From MWAR01 sp036567845 (GTDB taxonomy: Bacteria; Muiribacteriota; Ozemobacteria; Ozemobacterales; Ozemobacteraceae): a stretch of 23,059 nt of DNA. A program made the translations under genes and the position numbers. Position 1 is the stretch's first letter; each line of letters begins with the position of its first letter. This document shows, piece after piece, positions 1-8,024 of this stretch. Location of the stretch: NCBI GenBank assembly GCA_036567845.1, contig DATCTT010000452.1:1-23059 (forward strand), given 5' to 3'. The notes under the pieces are model-generated. The model was not told where the DNA came from. It saw nothing but the letters and a program-made list of their open reading frames with translations, and did not search any database.

Positions 1-2595
1 CGCCGTGTAGCCGCCGGGCAGCTCGATCCGGCCGATCGCCTCCTCGACGTCGGCGGCGACGGCCGAAAGCGGCCTGCCGTCGTTGATTCCCATGATGTCG
101 ATGGTCTGGCGCAGGTTTTCACGCGTCAGCAGGGTCGGCGCCAACACCGGCTCCAGTCGGCCGAGCCCCGACAGGAACAGCTCCCCTTTCGGCTGGGGAA
201 GCGGCATCTCGCTCAGGTCGGCCCGCCAGGGCTTGCCCGCGCGGCCGATTTCGGCCCGGACCGGCAGATCGAGATACCCATCCATCTGCATCCGCGAGGG
301 GTATCGGCCGGTGAGGGTCACGCCCAGGAACTCGCCGATCGCGCGGACCGACAGCCGGTCTTTGGCGAGCAGCTCAAGCGATGGATGGAATAGGGTTTCG
401 GGCTTGTCATACCGCCAGTTCAGCAGCGGATCGCGCAGCCCCGGAATCCGCCCCATCTCCCGGACGATCCGGTTCCCGATCTCGGCGAGCCTGACGGGAT
501 CGCGACCGGCCACGACGACGTCGATCGGCGCCCGCGTGGTGGAAAGCGGCGTGGCGCCGTATTCCTTCACCGAGACGGATTCGAGGCCGGGAATCGCCGC
601 CAGGCTGCGCCGCCACTCGTTCATGATCTCCCAGACGGTCTGATCGCGTCGATCGCGGGTGCTCAACCGGATCTGCATCTCGGCCTGCTGCGGCAGCTGG
701 CCGCCCGCCCCGAAACTCACCTGGCCCGGCTCGGCCCCGACCACGGTCGACACGCTCTGCACATGGGGTGACCGGTTGACCACCTCTTCGCACCGCGTGA
801 CGAGCGCTTCGACCTCGTCCAGCGGCATCGCCGGTGGCATGTTCAGGTTGATCGTCACCATCCCGGCATCCATGGGCGGCATCAGCTCGCGCCCGATCAG
901 GGGAAGTGTCAACCGGGCCGACACGGCCAGCAATACCAGGCAAACCACAAGCGCCGTCAGCCGGAACCGCAGCACCCCTCTGAGCAGCCACAGATACCCT
1001 TCGGCCATCTGCGCCAGACCGAATTCTATTGCTTCAAGCATTCTATGTTGGAACCCGACTGCGCCGCTTCCGGCAGGTTCCTGCGGTTTTTCCGCCCCGG
1101 CCGGCATGGTGCCGTTCCGGAAGAACATCCAGCGGAGCAGGTGGGGCACGATGGTGATGGCCGCGACGAAGGACCCGATCAGGGTCGCCGTGATCATCAG
1201 CGTCAGCGGCCGCAGCACCTGCTGGGCATACCCGCCGGCGAACATGATGGGGATCATCACGACGACGGTCGTGAGCATGCCGCCGAGAATCGAGAAGACC
1301 ACTTCCTCCGTGCCGGCTGCGACCACCTCGGGCGTGCGTTCGCCGCCTTCAAAGCGCCGGAACACGTTTTCCACCACGACCACCGACGCGTCGACGACCA
1401 TGCCCACCGCGACGATCAGACCGGTCAGCGTCACCATGTTGAGGGTGTAGGAGGTGAAGCCGAGGAACGCCAGCGCCGTCAGGAACGAGAGGGGGATCGA
1501 GATGCCGATGATGAGGGAGGTGCGGATCTCGACCAGGAACACCAGCACCACCAGCATGGTCAGCCAGATCGCCGAGAACAGCGAGTCGCGCATACCGGCG
1601 AGGTTGATGTCGATGATCGGCTGCTGATCAGTGGTGACATCGAAAGCCAATCCGGGAAACATCTCCTCTAGCCGCGGCAGATGCCCCTTCACCGAAGCCA
1701 GCGCCTGCATCGCGTTTCCCCCCTCGGTTTTGAGAATGTTCAGGGCGATAGCGGCCGAACCGTTGCCGTGATACAGGCTGCGCGGCTCCCGGAAGCCGAG
1801 GCTGATCGAGGCCACATCCCCGACGGAGACGACCCCGCCTTCGGCCACCCGCAGCGGAATGGCCGCCAACTCCTCAGGTGTCCGGGCCTCCTGCACGGTC
1901 TTGACCAGCGATTCACGCCCGCGGTTCAGCCAGTAGCCGCCCGGCAGGGTCAGGTTGTCGGCCCCGATGGCGGTCAGAACGGCTTCCGGATCCAGCCGGA
2001 ACTGCTGCAGCCGGTCGATGTCCAGACGCACCAGCACCTCGGGGGAATGGGCACCGAAGATGTCGATCTTGCCGACCCCGGGAAGCATCAGCAGCTCTTC
2101 CTTCAGGTCGTTCTCGGCCAGCAGCCGCACCGCCCGCAGATCGAGCCCTGACCCCGGCCGCGGCCGAACGCCGAGCGTCATCACTGGCCGGTTCGCATCC
2201 GTCACCCGGAAGATCTGCGGCTCCTGGGTGCCGGTCGGGAACTGGCTCTTGAGGCGGGCGACCGCGTTGACGACATCGTTGGTCGCCAGCCCGAGATCCG
2301 TGCCGTACTCGAACTGGACATTCACCGACGAGATCTCGTCGCGCGATGTCGCCGTGACTTTGACAACCCCGGTCAGCCCCTTCAGCTCGCGATCGAGCAG
2401 CGTCGAGACCTGGCGGTTGACATCGGCCGCTCCGGCTCCGCGAATGACGGTCATCACGACGATCTGCGGGGGAACCGTGTCAGGGAAAAGATCCTGCGGC
2501 AGAACGAAGTAGGCGCGCACCCCAAGCAGGGTGACAAGCATCCACAGCACGCCGACCCAGACGGGGCGGCGCAGGACGGTTGAAATGAAGCTCAT
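1..2595 (-). CDS. RND efflux transporter permease (AcrB/HAE1-like), 3' end cut by window
   Basis: Inner-membrane, proton-driven pump subunit of a tripartite efflux system; the substrate cannot be told from sequence. The frame is open from the ATG at 2595 to the window edge, giving 865 residues of a protein normally about 1,020-1,050 long. A first membrane helix (about residues 9-27) leads into LPQDLFPD. A porter region follows, then a helix block at about 335-490 containing GMVVDASVVVVENV, the TM4 signature, and another helix near 543. In TM4 the first of the two AcrB aspartates is present (D402) but the second is Ala (A403), a variant also found in CusA-type and other RND proteins. The start overlaps the stop of the adaptor gene by 4 bases (ATGA), so translation is probably coupled. 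No outer-membrane channel gene is visible; it may lie beyond the left edge. Confidence 0.93.
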   Translation of the reverse strand, partial: MSFISTVLRRPVWVGVLWMLVTLLGVRAYFVLPQDLFPDTVPPQIVVMTVIRGAGAADVNRQVSTLLDRELKGLTGVVKVTATSRDEISSVNVQFEYGTDLGLATNDVVNAVARLKSQFPTGTQEPQIFRVTDANRPVMTLGVRPRPGSGLDLRAVRLLAENDLKEELLMLPGVGKIDIFGAHSPEVLVRLDIDRLQQFRLDPEAVLTAIGADNLTLPGGYWLNRGRESLVKTVQEARTPEELAAIPLRVAEGGVVSVGDVASISLGFREPRSLYHGNGSAAIALNILKTEGGNAMQALASVKGHLPRLEEMFPGLAFDVTTDQQPIIDINLAGMRDSLFSAIWLTMLVVLVFLVEIRTSLIIGISIPLSFLTALAFLGFTSYTLNMVTLTGLIVAVGMVVDASVVVVENVFRRFEGGERTPEVVAAGTEEVVFSILGGMLTTVVVMIPIMFAGGYAQQVLRPLTLMITATLIGSFVAAITIVPHLLRWMFFRNGTMPAGAEKPQEPAGSGAVGFQHRMLEAIEFGLAQMAEGYLWLLRGVLRFRLTALVVCLVLLAVSARLTLPLIGRELMPPMDAGMVTINLNMPPAMPLDEVEALVTRCEEVVNRSPHVQSVSTVVGAEPGQVSFGAGGQLPQQAEMQIRLSTRDRRDQTVWEIMNEWRRSLAAIPGLESVSVKEYGATPLSTTRAPIDVVVAGRDPVRLAEIGNRIVREMGRIPGLRDPLLNWRYDKPETLFHPSLELLAKDRLSVRAIGEFLGVTLTGRYPSRMQMDGYLDLPVRAEIGRAGKPWRADLSEMPLPQPKGELFLSGLGRLEPVLAPTLLTRENLRQTIDIMGINDGRPLSAVAADVEEAIGRIELPGGYTA

Positions 2596-3890
2596 GGCGT
2601 CACCTCGACGGGAAACGATGCGGGCAGACGGACATGCGCAAGATACGGGGCGACCAGGAACCGCGCATCGGAACGAACCTGCGCGGGCGACACGATGGCC
2701 CGCCCGTCATCGCCGATCATCTCGGGAACGATCGCGCGACGGCTCGCCACGCCTCCGGCGATCTCGTAAGCCACCCATGCGCCGGGCGAGGCAAGGTCAG
2801 GGAATAGCATGCCGGCATCCATCGAGAGCCCGGTCATCTGCCGGACCACGACGCGCGCGGGAAGCTGGCGACCCACGAGCAGGGCAGGAGCCGCTGATGA
2901 AGCCGCGGCTTCGGCCACAACCTGTCGGAACTCGTTGACCTGGGGATGGATGCGGTCCAGCCGGAAAAAGCCGGTCTCGGATGAAGTCCCGGTCCCCGCG
3001 CCCGTTTCCGGGCACAGGAACGCGAACTCCTCGTCGCTCAGGCAGACCGACTGTCCCAGAGCCAGTTCGGCTGCCCGGTTCTGGGGAATCTGAAGCCGCA
3101 GGCGAGTCTCGCGCGTATCCTCGAGCACGTATACGGGGGTGCCGGGCATCACGAACTGCCCTTCCTCCTGCAAGCGCGCGGTGATGACGCCGTCGACCGG
3201 GGCCCGCAGAACGCTGTAGTCCTGCCGGATCTTCCACAGATCGGCACTTTTGCGGGCCGCCTGCTGCTGCGCGCTGACCGCCTCCTGCTGGGCGCGGGAG
3301 CTGCGGATCTGCTCGTCGAGCGATTTCAGACGGCTTTCTGCGTCGATCCGGCGATTTTTCGAGGCATCCCACTGGCTCTGGCTGATCGCACCGCCCTCGA
3401 ACAACGCCCGGTCGCGCGTTTCCTCTGATTTCTGGAACGCGAGGTTGGCCTGAAGGGCTTCTCGTTGGCTCACCAGGGCGGCGAGAGCCGCCTTGACCGA
3501 CTCGAGCTGGCCGCCGGCGGCCACCACCTGCGCATCGGCAGCCCCTTTCTGCACGCTCGGCTCGTCGGGGTCGATGCGGGCAAGCTCATCGCCGGCCTTC
3601 ACCCGGTCCCCTTCACGCCGCGAGAGGGAAGCGAGCCGGCCCGCCATCTGCACCGGCACGCGAATCGAGGCATGGCTCTCCACAGTCGCAATGGCGGGAA
3701 TCGTGCGCAGAACGCTTCCCTGCACAGGAGAGCGGGCCTCGATGGTCCGGACGGCGGGAAGCGGGGGTTTTGCAGCCGCCAGGCGGGCGCGCAGAGAAAC
3801 GAACCGGCTGAATCCGAGAGCCACGAGAGCCATGATGGCCAGGATCATCATTCCCCGGATAAGCCATCCGAAAAGATTTCGCACCGTCAT
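2592..3890 (-). CDS. RND efflux periplasmic adaptor (membrane fusion protein)
   Basis: A 432-residue HlyD/AcrA-type adaptor expected to link the RND pump to an outer-membrane channel. One hydrophobic segment at about residues 8-28 (GWLIRGMMILAIMALVALGF) should anchor it in the inner membrane. A first half-lipoyl region at about 65-110 includes IRVPVQMAGRLASLSRREGD. An Ala/Gln/Arg-rich helical hairpin spans about 112-215, and the second half-lipoyl region follows with LRAPVDGVITARLQEEGQFV. A beta-barrel-like region precedes the C-terminus. Its start overlaps the tetR stop by 4 bases and its stop overlaps the pump start by 4 bases, so the three genes form one operon. It lacks an obvious lipobox, so it is a transmembrane rather than a lipid anchor. 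Confidence 0.92.
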   Translation of the reverse strand: MTVRNLFGWLIRGMMILAIMALVALGFSRFVSLRARLAAAKPPLPAVRTIEARSPVQGSVLRTIPAIATVESHASIRVPVQMAGRLASLSRREGDRVKAGDELARIDPDEPSVQKGAADAQVVAAGGQLESVKAALAALVSQREALQANLAFQKSEETRDRALFEGGAISQSQWDASKNRRIDAESRLKSLDEQIRSSRAQQEAVSAQQQAARKSADLWKIRQDYSVLRAPVDGVITARLQEEGQFVMPGTPVYVLEDTRETRLRLQIPQNRAAELALGQSVCLSDEEFAFLCPETGAGTGTSSETGFFRLDRIHPQVNEFRQVVAEAAASSAAPALLVGRQLPARVVVRQMTGLSMDAGMLFPDLASPGAWVAYEIAGGVASRRAIVPEMIGDDGRAIVSPAQVRSDARFLVAPYLAHVRLPASFPVEVTP

Positions 3891-4570
3891 TTTGACACCC
3901 CCTTACTCCCACCCGCCGCCGAGACCTTGCGGACACCTTCGAGAAACAACCGGGCAAGGATCGGTGCGAGCGTTTTCGCGGCCGGCTGCCTCTTGTCATG
4001 GAAGACGAACCGCCAGATGAAGCCCGAACCGATTATCTGGCCGATCAGCGCCCGCATGAGGATGTCCGGGTCGGTGTTCACGAACTCCCCCGACCTTATC
4101 CGGCGCTCGATGAAGCCAGCCAGGACCGAGAAGACGGACGACATCATCTTTTCGCCGATCTGCCTTCCAAACTCCGGTCGGAACAGCGCCTCGCTCACCA
4201 GGATACTGATGAAATCGCCGTAGGCTTCGAGATGCCGGAGCCGGTTGGCGATGATCGTTTCGAGAATCTCGAAATCGTTGGCATCGGCGGGGATCATGAC
4301 TTCACGGGGGAAGGTCCCGATCAGATACGTTTGCACCAGCCCGAGCAGGATGTCATCCTTCGTGGCGAAGTAGTTGAAGATGGTTCCCTCGGATGCCCCG
4401 GCCTCCAGGGCAATCTCCCGGGTGGTCGTGCGTTGGAACCCCTTTTCCGCGAACAGCTTCCGCGCAGCGGCAAGAATCTCTTCCCGCCTGCTCTCCGGCT
4501 TCCGGCACCACTTGTCCCCACTCCTGCCCCTGACCGGCCCGCCCTTCCCCGATGATCTTCCGAGTGTCAT
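3887..4570 (-). CDS. TetR/AcrR-family transcriptional regulator of the efflux operon
   Basis: A 227-residue repressor, first gene of the tetR-adaptor-pump operon. The N-terminal helix-turn-helix spans about residues 27-73, with RREEILAAARKLFAEKGFQ and then TTTREIALEAGASEGTIFNYF, the canonical TetR DNA-binding signature. The C-terminal part is a helical ligand/dimer domain whose inducer cannot be predicted. I chose the ATG at 4570 because GAGGAGG lies 7-8 bases upstream. A longer reading from a GTG at 4606 would start inside the proximal operator and has no ribosome binding site. The leader before the helix-turn-helix (about 26 residues, Gly/Arg/Lys-rich) is somewhat long. Two copies of a 16-base palindrome flank its promoter, so it very likely represses its own operon. 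Confidence 0.93.
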   Translation of the reverse strand: MTLGRSSGKGGPVRGRSGDKWCRKPESRREEILAAARKLFAEKGFQRTTTREIALEAGASEGTIFNYFATKDDILLGLVQTYLIGTFPREVMIPADANDFEILETIIANRLRHLEAYGDFISILVSEALFRPEFGRQIGEKMMSSVFSVLAGFIERRIRSGEFVNTDPDILMRALIGQIIGSGFIWRFVFHDKRQPAAKTLAPILARLFLEGVRKVSAAGGSKGVSK

Positions 4571-4592
4571 GTGTGCCTCCTCGCAAACAACT

Positions 4593-4608
4593 AATTGAGT
4601 GCTCACTT
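4593..4608. promoter_or_regulatory. Proximal TetR-type operator (16-bp near-palindrome)
   Basis: The sequence aattgagtgctcactt has half-sites aattgag and ctcactt around a 2-base centre, with one mismatch to perfect symmetry. It matches the distal copy at 4639-4654 and lies just downstream of the predicted -10 box, where a bound repressor would cover the transcription start. Confidence 0.8.
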
Positions 4609-4611
4609 ATT

Positions 4612-4640
4612 AACATACGCGAATCCGGTCGTTTTAGCAA
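4612..4640 (-). promoter_or_regulatory. Predicted sigma70-type promoter of the tetR-efflux operon
   Basis: Read on the minus strand, a -35 box TTGCTA (4635-4640) is followed after 17 bases by a -10 box TATGTT (4612-4617). It sits 42 bases upstream of the tetR ATG and between two copies of the operator; the distal operator overlaps the -35 box by two bases. Spacing and layout fit a repressible promoter; transcription itself is inferred. Confidence 0.65.
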
Positions 4641-4654
4641 GTGAGCACTCACTT
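4639..4654. promoter_or_regulatory. Distal TetR-type operator (16-bp perfect palindrome)
   Basis: The sequence aagtgagcactcactt is a perfect 7-2-7 palindrome overlapping the upstream edge of the predicted -35 box. Its centre is 46 bases from the centre of the proximal copy. Two such copies around a promoter directly upstream of a TetR gene are the usual signature of autoregulation. Confidence 0.82.
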
Positions 4655-4701
4655 ATTATCGAGGCCCGCTGGCCGCCGTGAGGGCAGAAAGATGCTCCCG
4701 A

Positions 4702-4747
4702 AAAGCAACGCAGCCGATGCCGCCTCCAGGGGCTGCATCGGCTGCGT
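4702..4747 (-). terminator. Intrinsic terminator after the phosphodiesterase gene
   Basis: A 13-bp perfect stem (left arm 4708-4720, right arm 4735-4747) encloses a 14-base loop. On the minus strand it is followed by TGCTTTTC, a short T-run, and it begins 13 bases after the stop codon at 4761. It should end transcription coming from the phosphodiesterase gene and insulate the efflux operon. The T-run is short, so efficiency is uncertain. Confidence 0.75.
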
Positions 4748-4760
4748 CGTTCTAGGACGC

Positions 4761-5687
4761 TTAGCGCTCATGCCTGGGCATCCGCTGGGGGAAATCGGTG
4801 AAGATCCCGTCCACACCAGCCCTGATCATCGCCTGCATCTCGGCCGGGTCGTTCACGGTCCAGACGCACACCTTCAGCCCGGCCGCATGAGCGGCCCGGA
4901 TCACGTCATCCCGGACCGCGCCGTCCCGATGCCAGGCCAGACTGCCGATACCCAGCACATCCGAGCCCGGGTTGTATCCGCTCACCCCGAGCTGGTCGAC
5001 GAGATACCCGCTGAGCGGATACACCGGCTGATCGCACAGGGCGGCCCGCTCAATATTTGGCGCTATTTCCTTCACCCGGACGAGAATCTCATGGTCGAAC
5101 GAGGAAAGCACCGTCCGGGCCTCGAGCCCCGCCGCGCGCACCTCTGCGACGACCTTCGCGGCCAGCCCCTCGTAAAACATCGGAAAATTCTTGAGTTCGA
5201 TGTTGACCCCCGCCCTGCCGGCGGCCACCAGCGCCAGAACCTGCTTCAGAGTCGGGATCCGCACCTTTCCGCTCCGGAACCGCGCCAGGTCAGCTTCCGG
5301 AACGGCCCCGGCCGCAATCTGACCGAACGGATCCTTCGCCACGAACCAGCTTCCCGCATCGAGACTCAACAGCTCGGCCGCCGTGAAATCCCCCACCCGC
5401 CAGGGTTTCCGGTCCGGAAACCGCACCGCCACGTCGCTGCACCGCTCGAGGGTGTCGTCATGCACCACCACCGGCACGCCATCCCGGCTCAGATGCACAT
5501 CGAGCTCGATCATGTCGGCCCCGAACCGGTCGAGACCAATCCGGAACGCCTCCAGTGTGTTCTCGGGAGCCACGCTCCGGGCACCCCGATGCGCGATCAC
5601 GAGGGTCCTGCCCCCTCCCGGCGGCGCGGCAAACGCGCACGAAGAAAGCACGACGACCAGAAGCGTCACCACAAGCCTGATATTCAT
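4761..5687 (-). CDS. Exported glycerophosphodiester phosphodiesterase, possible lipoprotein
   Basis: Hydrolyses glycerophosphodiesters to glycerol-3-phosphate and an alcohol. The 308-residue protein has a signal peptide (MNIRLVVTLLVVVLSSCAFA). LSSC ending at C17 fits a lipobox, but AFA followed by Ala at 18-21 could also be a signal peptidase I site. The GDPD core shows HRG (33-35), PEN (41-43), IELDV with E61 and D63, HDDTLERC with H76, IELK with E164, and a C-terminal VWTVND and GIFTDFP. These are the catalytic and metal-binding positions of the family. The ATG at 5687 is chosen because GGAGGG lies 7 bases upstream and a signal peptide begins there; longer readings overlap the upstream gene. 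It starts 68 bases after the ECF gene stop and may share its transcript. Confidence 0.93.
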   Translation of the reverse strand: MNIRLVVTLLVVVLSSCAFAAPPGGGRTLVIAHRGARSVAPENTLEAFRIGLDRFGADMIELDVHLSRDGVPVVVHDDTLERCSDVAVRFPDRKPWRVGDFTAAELLSLDAGSWFVAKDPFGQIAAGAVPEADLARFRSGKVRIPTLKQVLALVAAGRAGVNIELKNFPMFYEGLAAKVVAEVRAAGLEARTVLSSFDHEILVRVKEIAPNIERAALCDQPVYPLSGYLVDQLGVSGYNPGSDVLGIGSLAWHRDGAVRDDVIRAAHAAGLKVCVWTVNDPAEMQAMIRAGVDGIFTDFPQRMPRHER

Positions 5688-5755
5688 GTTCCATCCCTCC
5701 ACGAGCGTGTGATCGTATCCGCCATCCAGTATACCGCACCCGCGAACCTCACGGC

Positions 5756-8002
5756 TCACCTCCCCGGCCTGGAATACAGAACGCTCACCAACACTGCCGC
5801 CACAAACAGGGCGCCGACAAGGGCATCCCATACCTGCAGCCGATACGTGCGATACCGCGTCCGATGCCCGTCGAGCCGGTAGCCGCGCGCCTCCATCGCC
5901 ACCGCAAGCAGGTGCGCCCGGTGGATGGCCAGGGTCAGGGTCGGCACAAGCAGCGGCAGCAGCGACATCACCGTCCCCCTCAGGCCGCTCTCGGGCTTCG
6001 CCCCTCGCGCACGCTGGGCAAGCCTGATCCGCTCGATCTCCTCGAGCATAACCGGCAGGAAGCGCACCGCAATCACCATTGCCAGGGCCGGTTCCCTCGT
6101 GTTCACCCCAAACAGGGCAAGCGGCCGGAAACAGACTTCCCAGAAATGCATCAGCTCCGCCTGCGTCGAGACGGCAACATACAGCGTCGCCACGAGAAAC
6201 ACCCCGACCAGCCGCAAAATGCTGTCAACCGCTTTCGGCACGGCTCCCCAGCCGCCCGCCGCGATGTCGATGATGCCGACAACCGCCATCAGAAGCCAGA
6301 TGTTCCGGAGGTCTCGCACGGCGGCGGAAACCGGCGCCCCACCCGCCCTGGCGGCAAGAAGGGGCACGACGAGCCAGAGCACCGCAACAGATGCAGGGCC
6401 GTGGTAGAGGGACAGCATCAGGATCACCCCGAAAGCGATCCCCCCCTTTACCAGCGGATTCAGTCCATACAGCCACGAAATGGGCTCGGGAAGCGGTACA
6501 GGCGGCTGTCTGGCCTGCCCCGCCGGCTCTTTCGGCCCGCTTTTATCGACCTCGGTCCTTCCGGCAAGAGGGAACAGCTCGGGATCCGCATCCACGGCCT
6601 GGCGAAACACCGCGCCGCTCTCGAACCACTTGCCTCCCCCATCCCGGAGCAGCAGCACTGAAGCAGCTGGTTCCAGCAGCTCTTCGGGATCATGCGTCAC
6701 CGTGACCACGATGTGCCGGCGCGCGATATCCGTGATGATCCTCCGCACCACGGACCGCCCCGGCGCATCGAGTCCGGCCAGGGGCTCGTCCAGCAGCAGC
6801 ACCTCGGGCGCTCTTACCGTGCAGGCGGCAAGCGCGACACGCCGCATCTCCCCGCCCGAAAGCCGCAACGGTGAGCGGCTCCAGAGAGTTTCCGCATCGA
6901 GCCCCCAGGTTGTGAGCCAGGCTTTCCCGCGCTCTGTGGCTTCCTGTTCTCCCGCACCCCCACGCCGGAGCGCATACGTGACCTCGTCCCCCACGGTTTC
7001 GCAGAAGAACAACCGCTCCGGGTTCTGGAATGCAAGACCAACCCGGCCTTCCGCCTGCCACTCCCGGCCATCCATCGTCACGCTGCCGTCGATCAGCGGT
7101 AGAAAACCGGCCAGCGACGTTAGAAGCGTCGTCTTTCCGCTTCCGGAGGGACCAACGATGAGATGAACCCCTCCCGGTCGGAACTCAGCGTGCAGCCCGC
7201 GACGGATGATCTTATCCCCGTGCCCAACCGATACATCCCGGAGCACGAGAACCTTCACCTGTTCTCCGGCATGTCCCGTCACCTCCCTGGCTGCCGAACC
7301 GCTCCCGGCATATTCTATATCTGATACGATTGTTTCCGGGCCAATCCCCTCCGACAGCCGTCCCCGCTCCAGCGTCAGGACCCGGCCGGTTCTTATGAGA
7401 TCGGAGCGGTGCTGGGAAATGACCAGCAGCCCTATGTTGCGCCCGGCCCGAATCTCCTCCAGATGCTTCCAGAGCGCGATGCGGGCCCACGGGTCGAGCT
7501 GGGACGTCGGCTCATCGAGAACGATGAACCCCGGCCGAGCTGCAAGAACCGCCGCCAGGGCGGCTCTCTGGCGCATCCCACCGGAAAGGGTGTGGACCGG
7601 TTGATCGAGCACGCCGGCCAGATCGAGTCGCTCCGCCTCTTCCGCGATCCGGTTCCCGATCTCTTCGGGATCGACCCCCAGATTCTCGAGGCCGAAGGCG
7701 ATATCCTCCCGGATCGTCGTCCCGACGATCTGGTGATCGGGGTTCTGGAACAACAGACCGACGCCCGCCTGGCTCTCGGCGCTCATGCCACGGGTATCCA
7801 CATCCCCGATCGTCACGCGGCCCGCCGTCGGGTACAAAAGGCCCTTGGCGAGCAGCGCGATCGTCGATTTGCCCGAACCGTTGTTCCCGGCCAGTCCGAG
7901 GCACTCGCCAGGGCGCAGGCAAAACGAAACCTCCCCGACGATCGTCGGGGAGGTTCGTTCGTCAGTTCCGTAGCGGAAGCTGACCCGGTCGAAGCGGATC
8001 AT
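5756..8002 (-). CDS. Fused ECF transporter energizing module (EcfA-EcfA-EcfT in one chain)
   Basis: A 748-residue fusion of two ABC ATPases and the T membrane subunit of an energy-coupling factor transporter (vitamin or metal uptake with a separate S subunit). ATPase 1: Walker A GNNGSGKST (39-47), Q86, LSGGMRQ (139-145), Walker B VLDEP (161-165), H198. ATPase 2: GPSGSGKTT (284-292), Q326, LSGGE (381-385), LLLDEP (402-407), H437. A linker (about 470-505) leads to an EcfT domain with several hydrophobic segments and the two Ala-Arg-Gly coupling motifs (665-667, 705-707). The start at 8002 begins MIRFDRVSFRYG, a typical ABC N-terminus, 22 bases after rplQ. No clear ribosome binding site precedes it, so coupling to rplQ is possible. 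No S-component gene is visible. A terminator-like palindrome lies within codons 16-25. Confidence 0.92.
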   Translation of the reverse strand: MIRFDRVSFRYGTDERTSPTIVGEVSFCLRPGECLGLAGNNGSGKSTIALLAKGLLYPTAGRVTIGDVDTRGMSAESQAGVGLLFQNPDHQIVGTTIREDIAFGLENLGVDPEEIGNRIAEEAERLDLAGVLDQPVHTLSGGMRQRAALAAVLAARPGFIVLDEPTSQLDPWARIALWKHLEEIRAGRNIGLLVISQHRSDLIRTGRVLTLERGRLSEGIGPETIVSDIEYAGSGSAAREVTGHAGEQVKVLVLRDVSVGHGDKIIRRGLHAEFRPGGVHLIVGPSGSGKTTLLTSLAGFLPLIDGSVTMDGREWQAEGRVGLAFQNPERLFFCETVGDEVTYALRRGGAGEQEATERGKAWLTTWGLDAETLWSRSPLRLSGGEMRRVALAACTVRAPEVLLLDEPLAGLDAPGRSVVRRIITDIARRHIVVTVTHDPEELLEPAASVLLLRDGGGKWFESGAVFRQAVDADPELFPLAGRTEVDKSGPKEPAGQARQPPVPLPEPISWLYGLNPLVKGGIAFGVILMLSLYHGPASVAVLWLVVPLLAARAGGAPVSAAVRDLRNIWLLMAVVGIIDIAAGGWGAVPKAVDSILRLVGVFLVATLYVAVSTQAELMHFWEVCFRPLALFGVNTREPALAMVIAVRFLPVMLEEIERIRLAQRARGAKPESGLRGTVMSLLPLLVPTLTLAIHRAHLLAVAMEARGYRLDGHRTRYRTYRLQVWDALVGALFVAAVLVSVLYSRPGR
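7919..7960 (-). terminator. Terminator-like perfect palindrome inside the start of the ECF gene
   Basis: Positions 7928-7955 form a 28-base perfect palindrome: arm AACCTCCCCGACGA and its exact complement. On the minus strand, the reading direction of rplQ and the ECF gene, it is followed by TCGTTTTG, so it looks like a GC-rich hairpin plus a short T-run. It lies about 47-75 bases after the ECF start codon, inside codons for a variable loop of the first ATPase. It may attenuate readthrough from the ribosomal operon; function is inferred. Confidence 0.5.
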
Positions 8003-8024
8003 GGATGGTCCGCAGCGGTCCCGG

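Noticed and set aside
5728..5733. A TATACT -10-like box (minus strand) before the phosphodiesterase
   Set aside because: No acceptable -35 box lies 16-18 bases upstream, so a promoter is not supported.
5688..5831. A longer N-terminus for the phosphodiesterase
   Set aside because: It would overlap the ECF gene and bury the signal peptide. The ATG at 5687 has a good ribosome binding site.
4641..5882. A 413-codon open frame on the plus strand opposite the phosphodiesterase
   Set aside because: Antisense to a gene with complete catalytic motifs. The product is His/Arg/Pro-rich without a recognisable fold, and its start lies inside the tetR operator.
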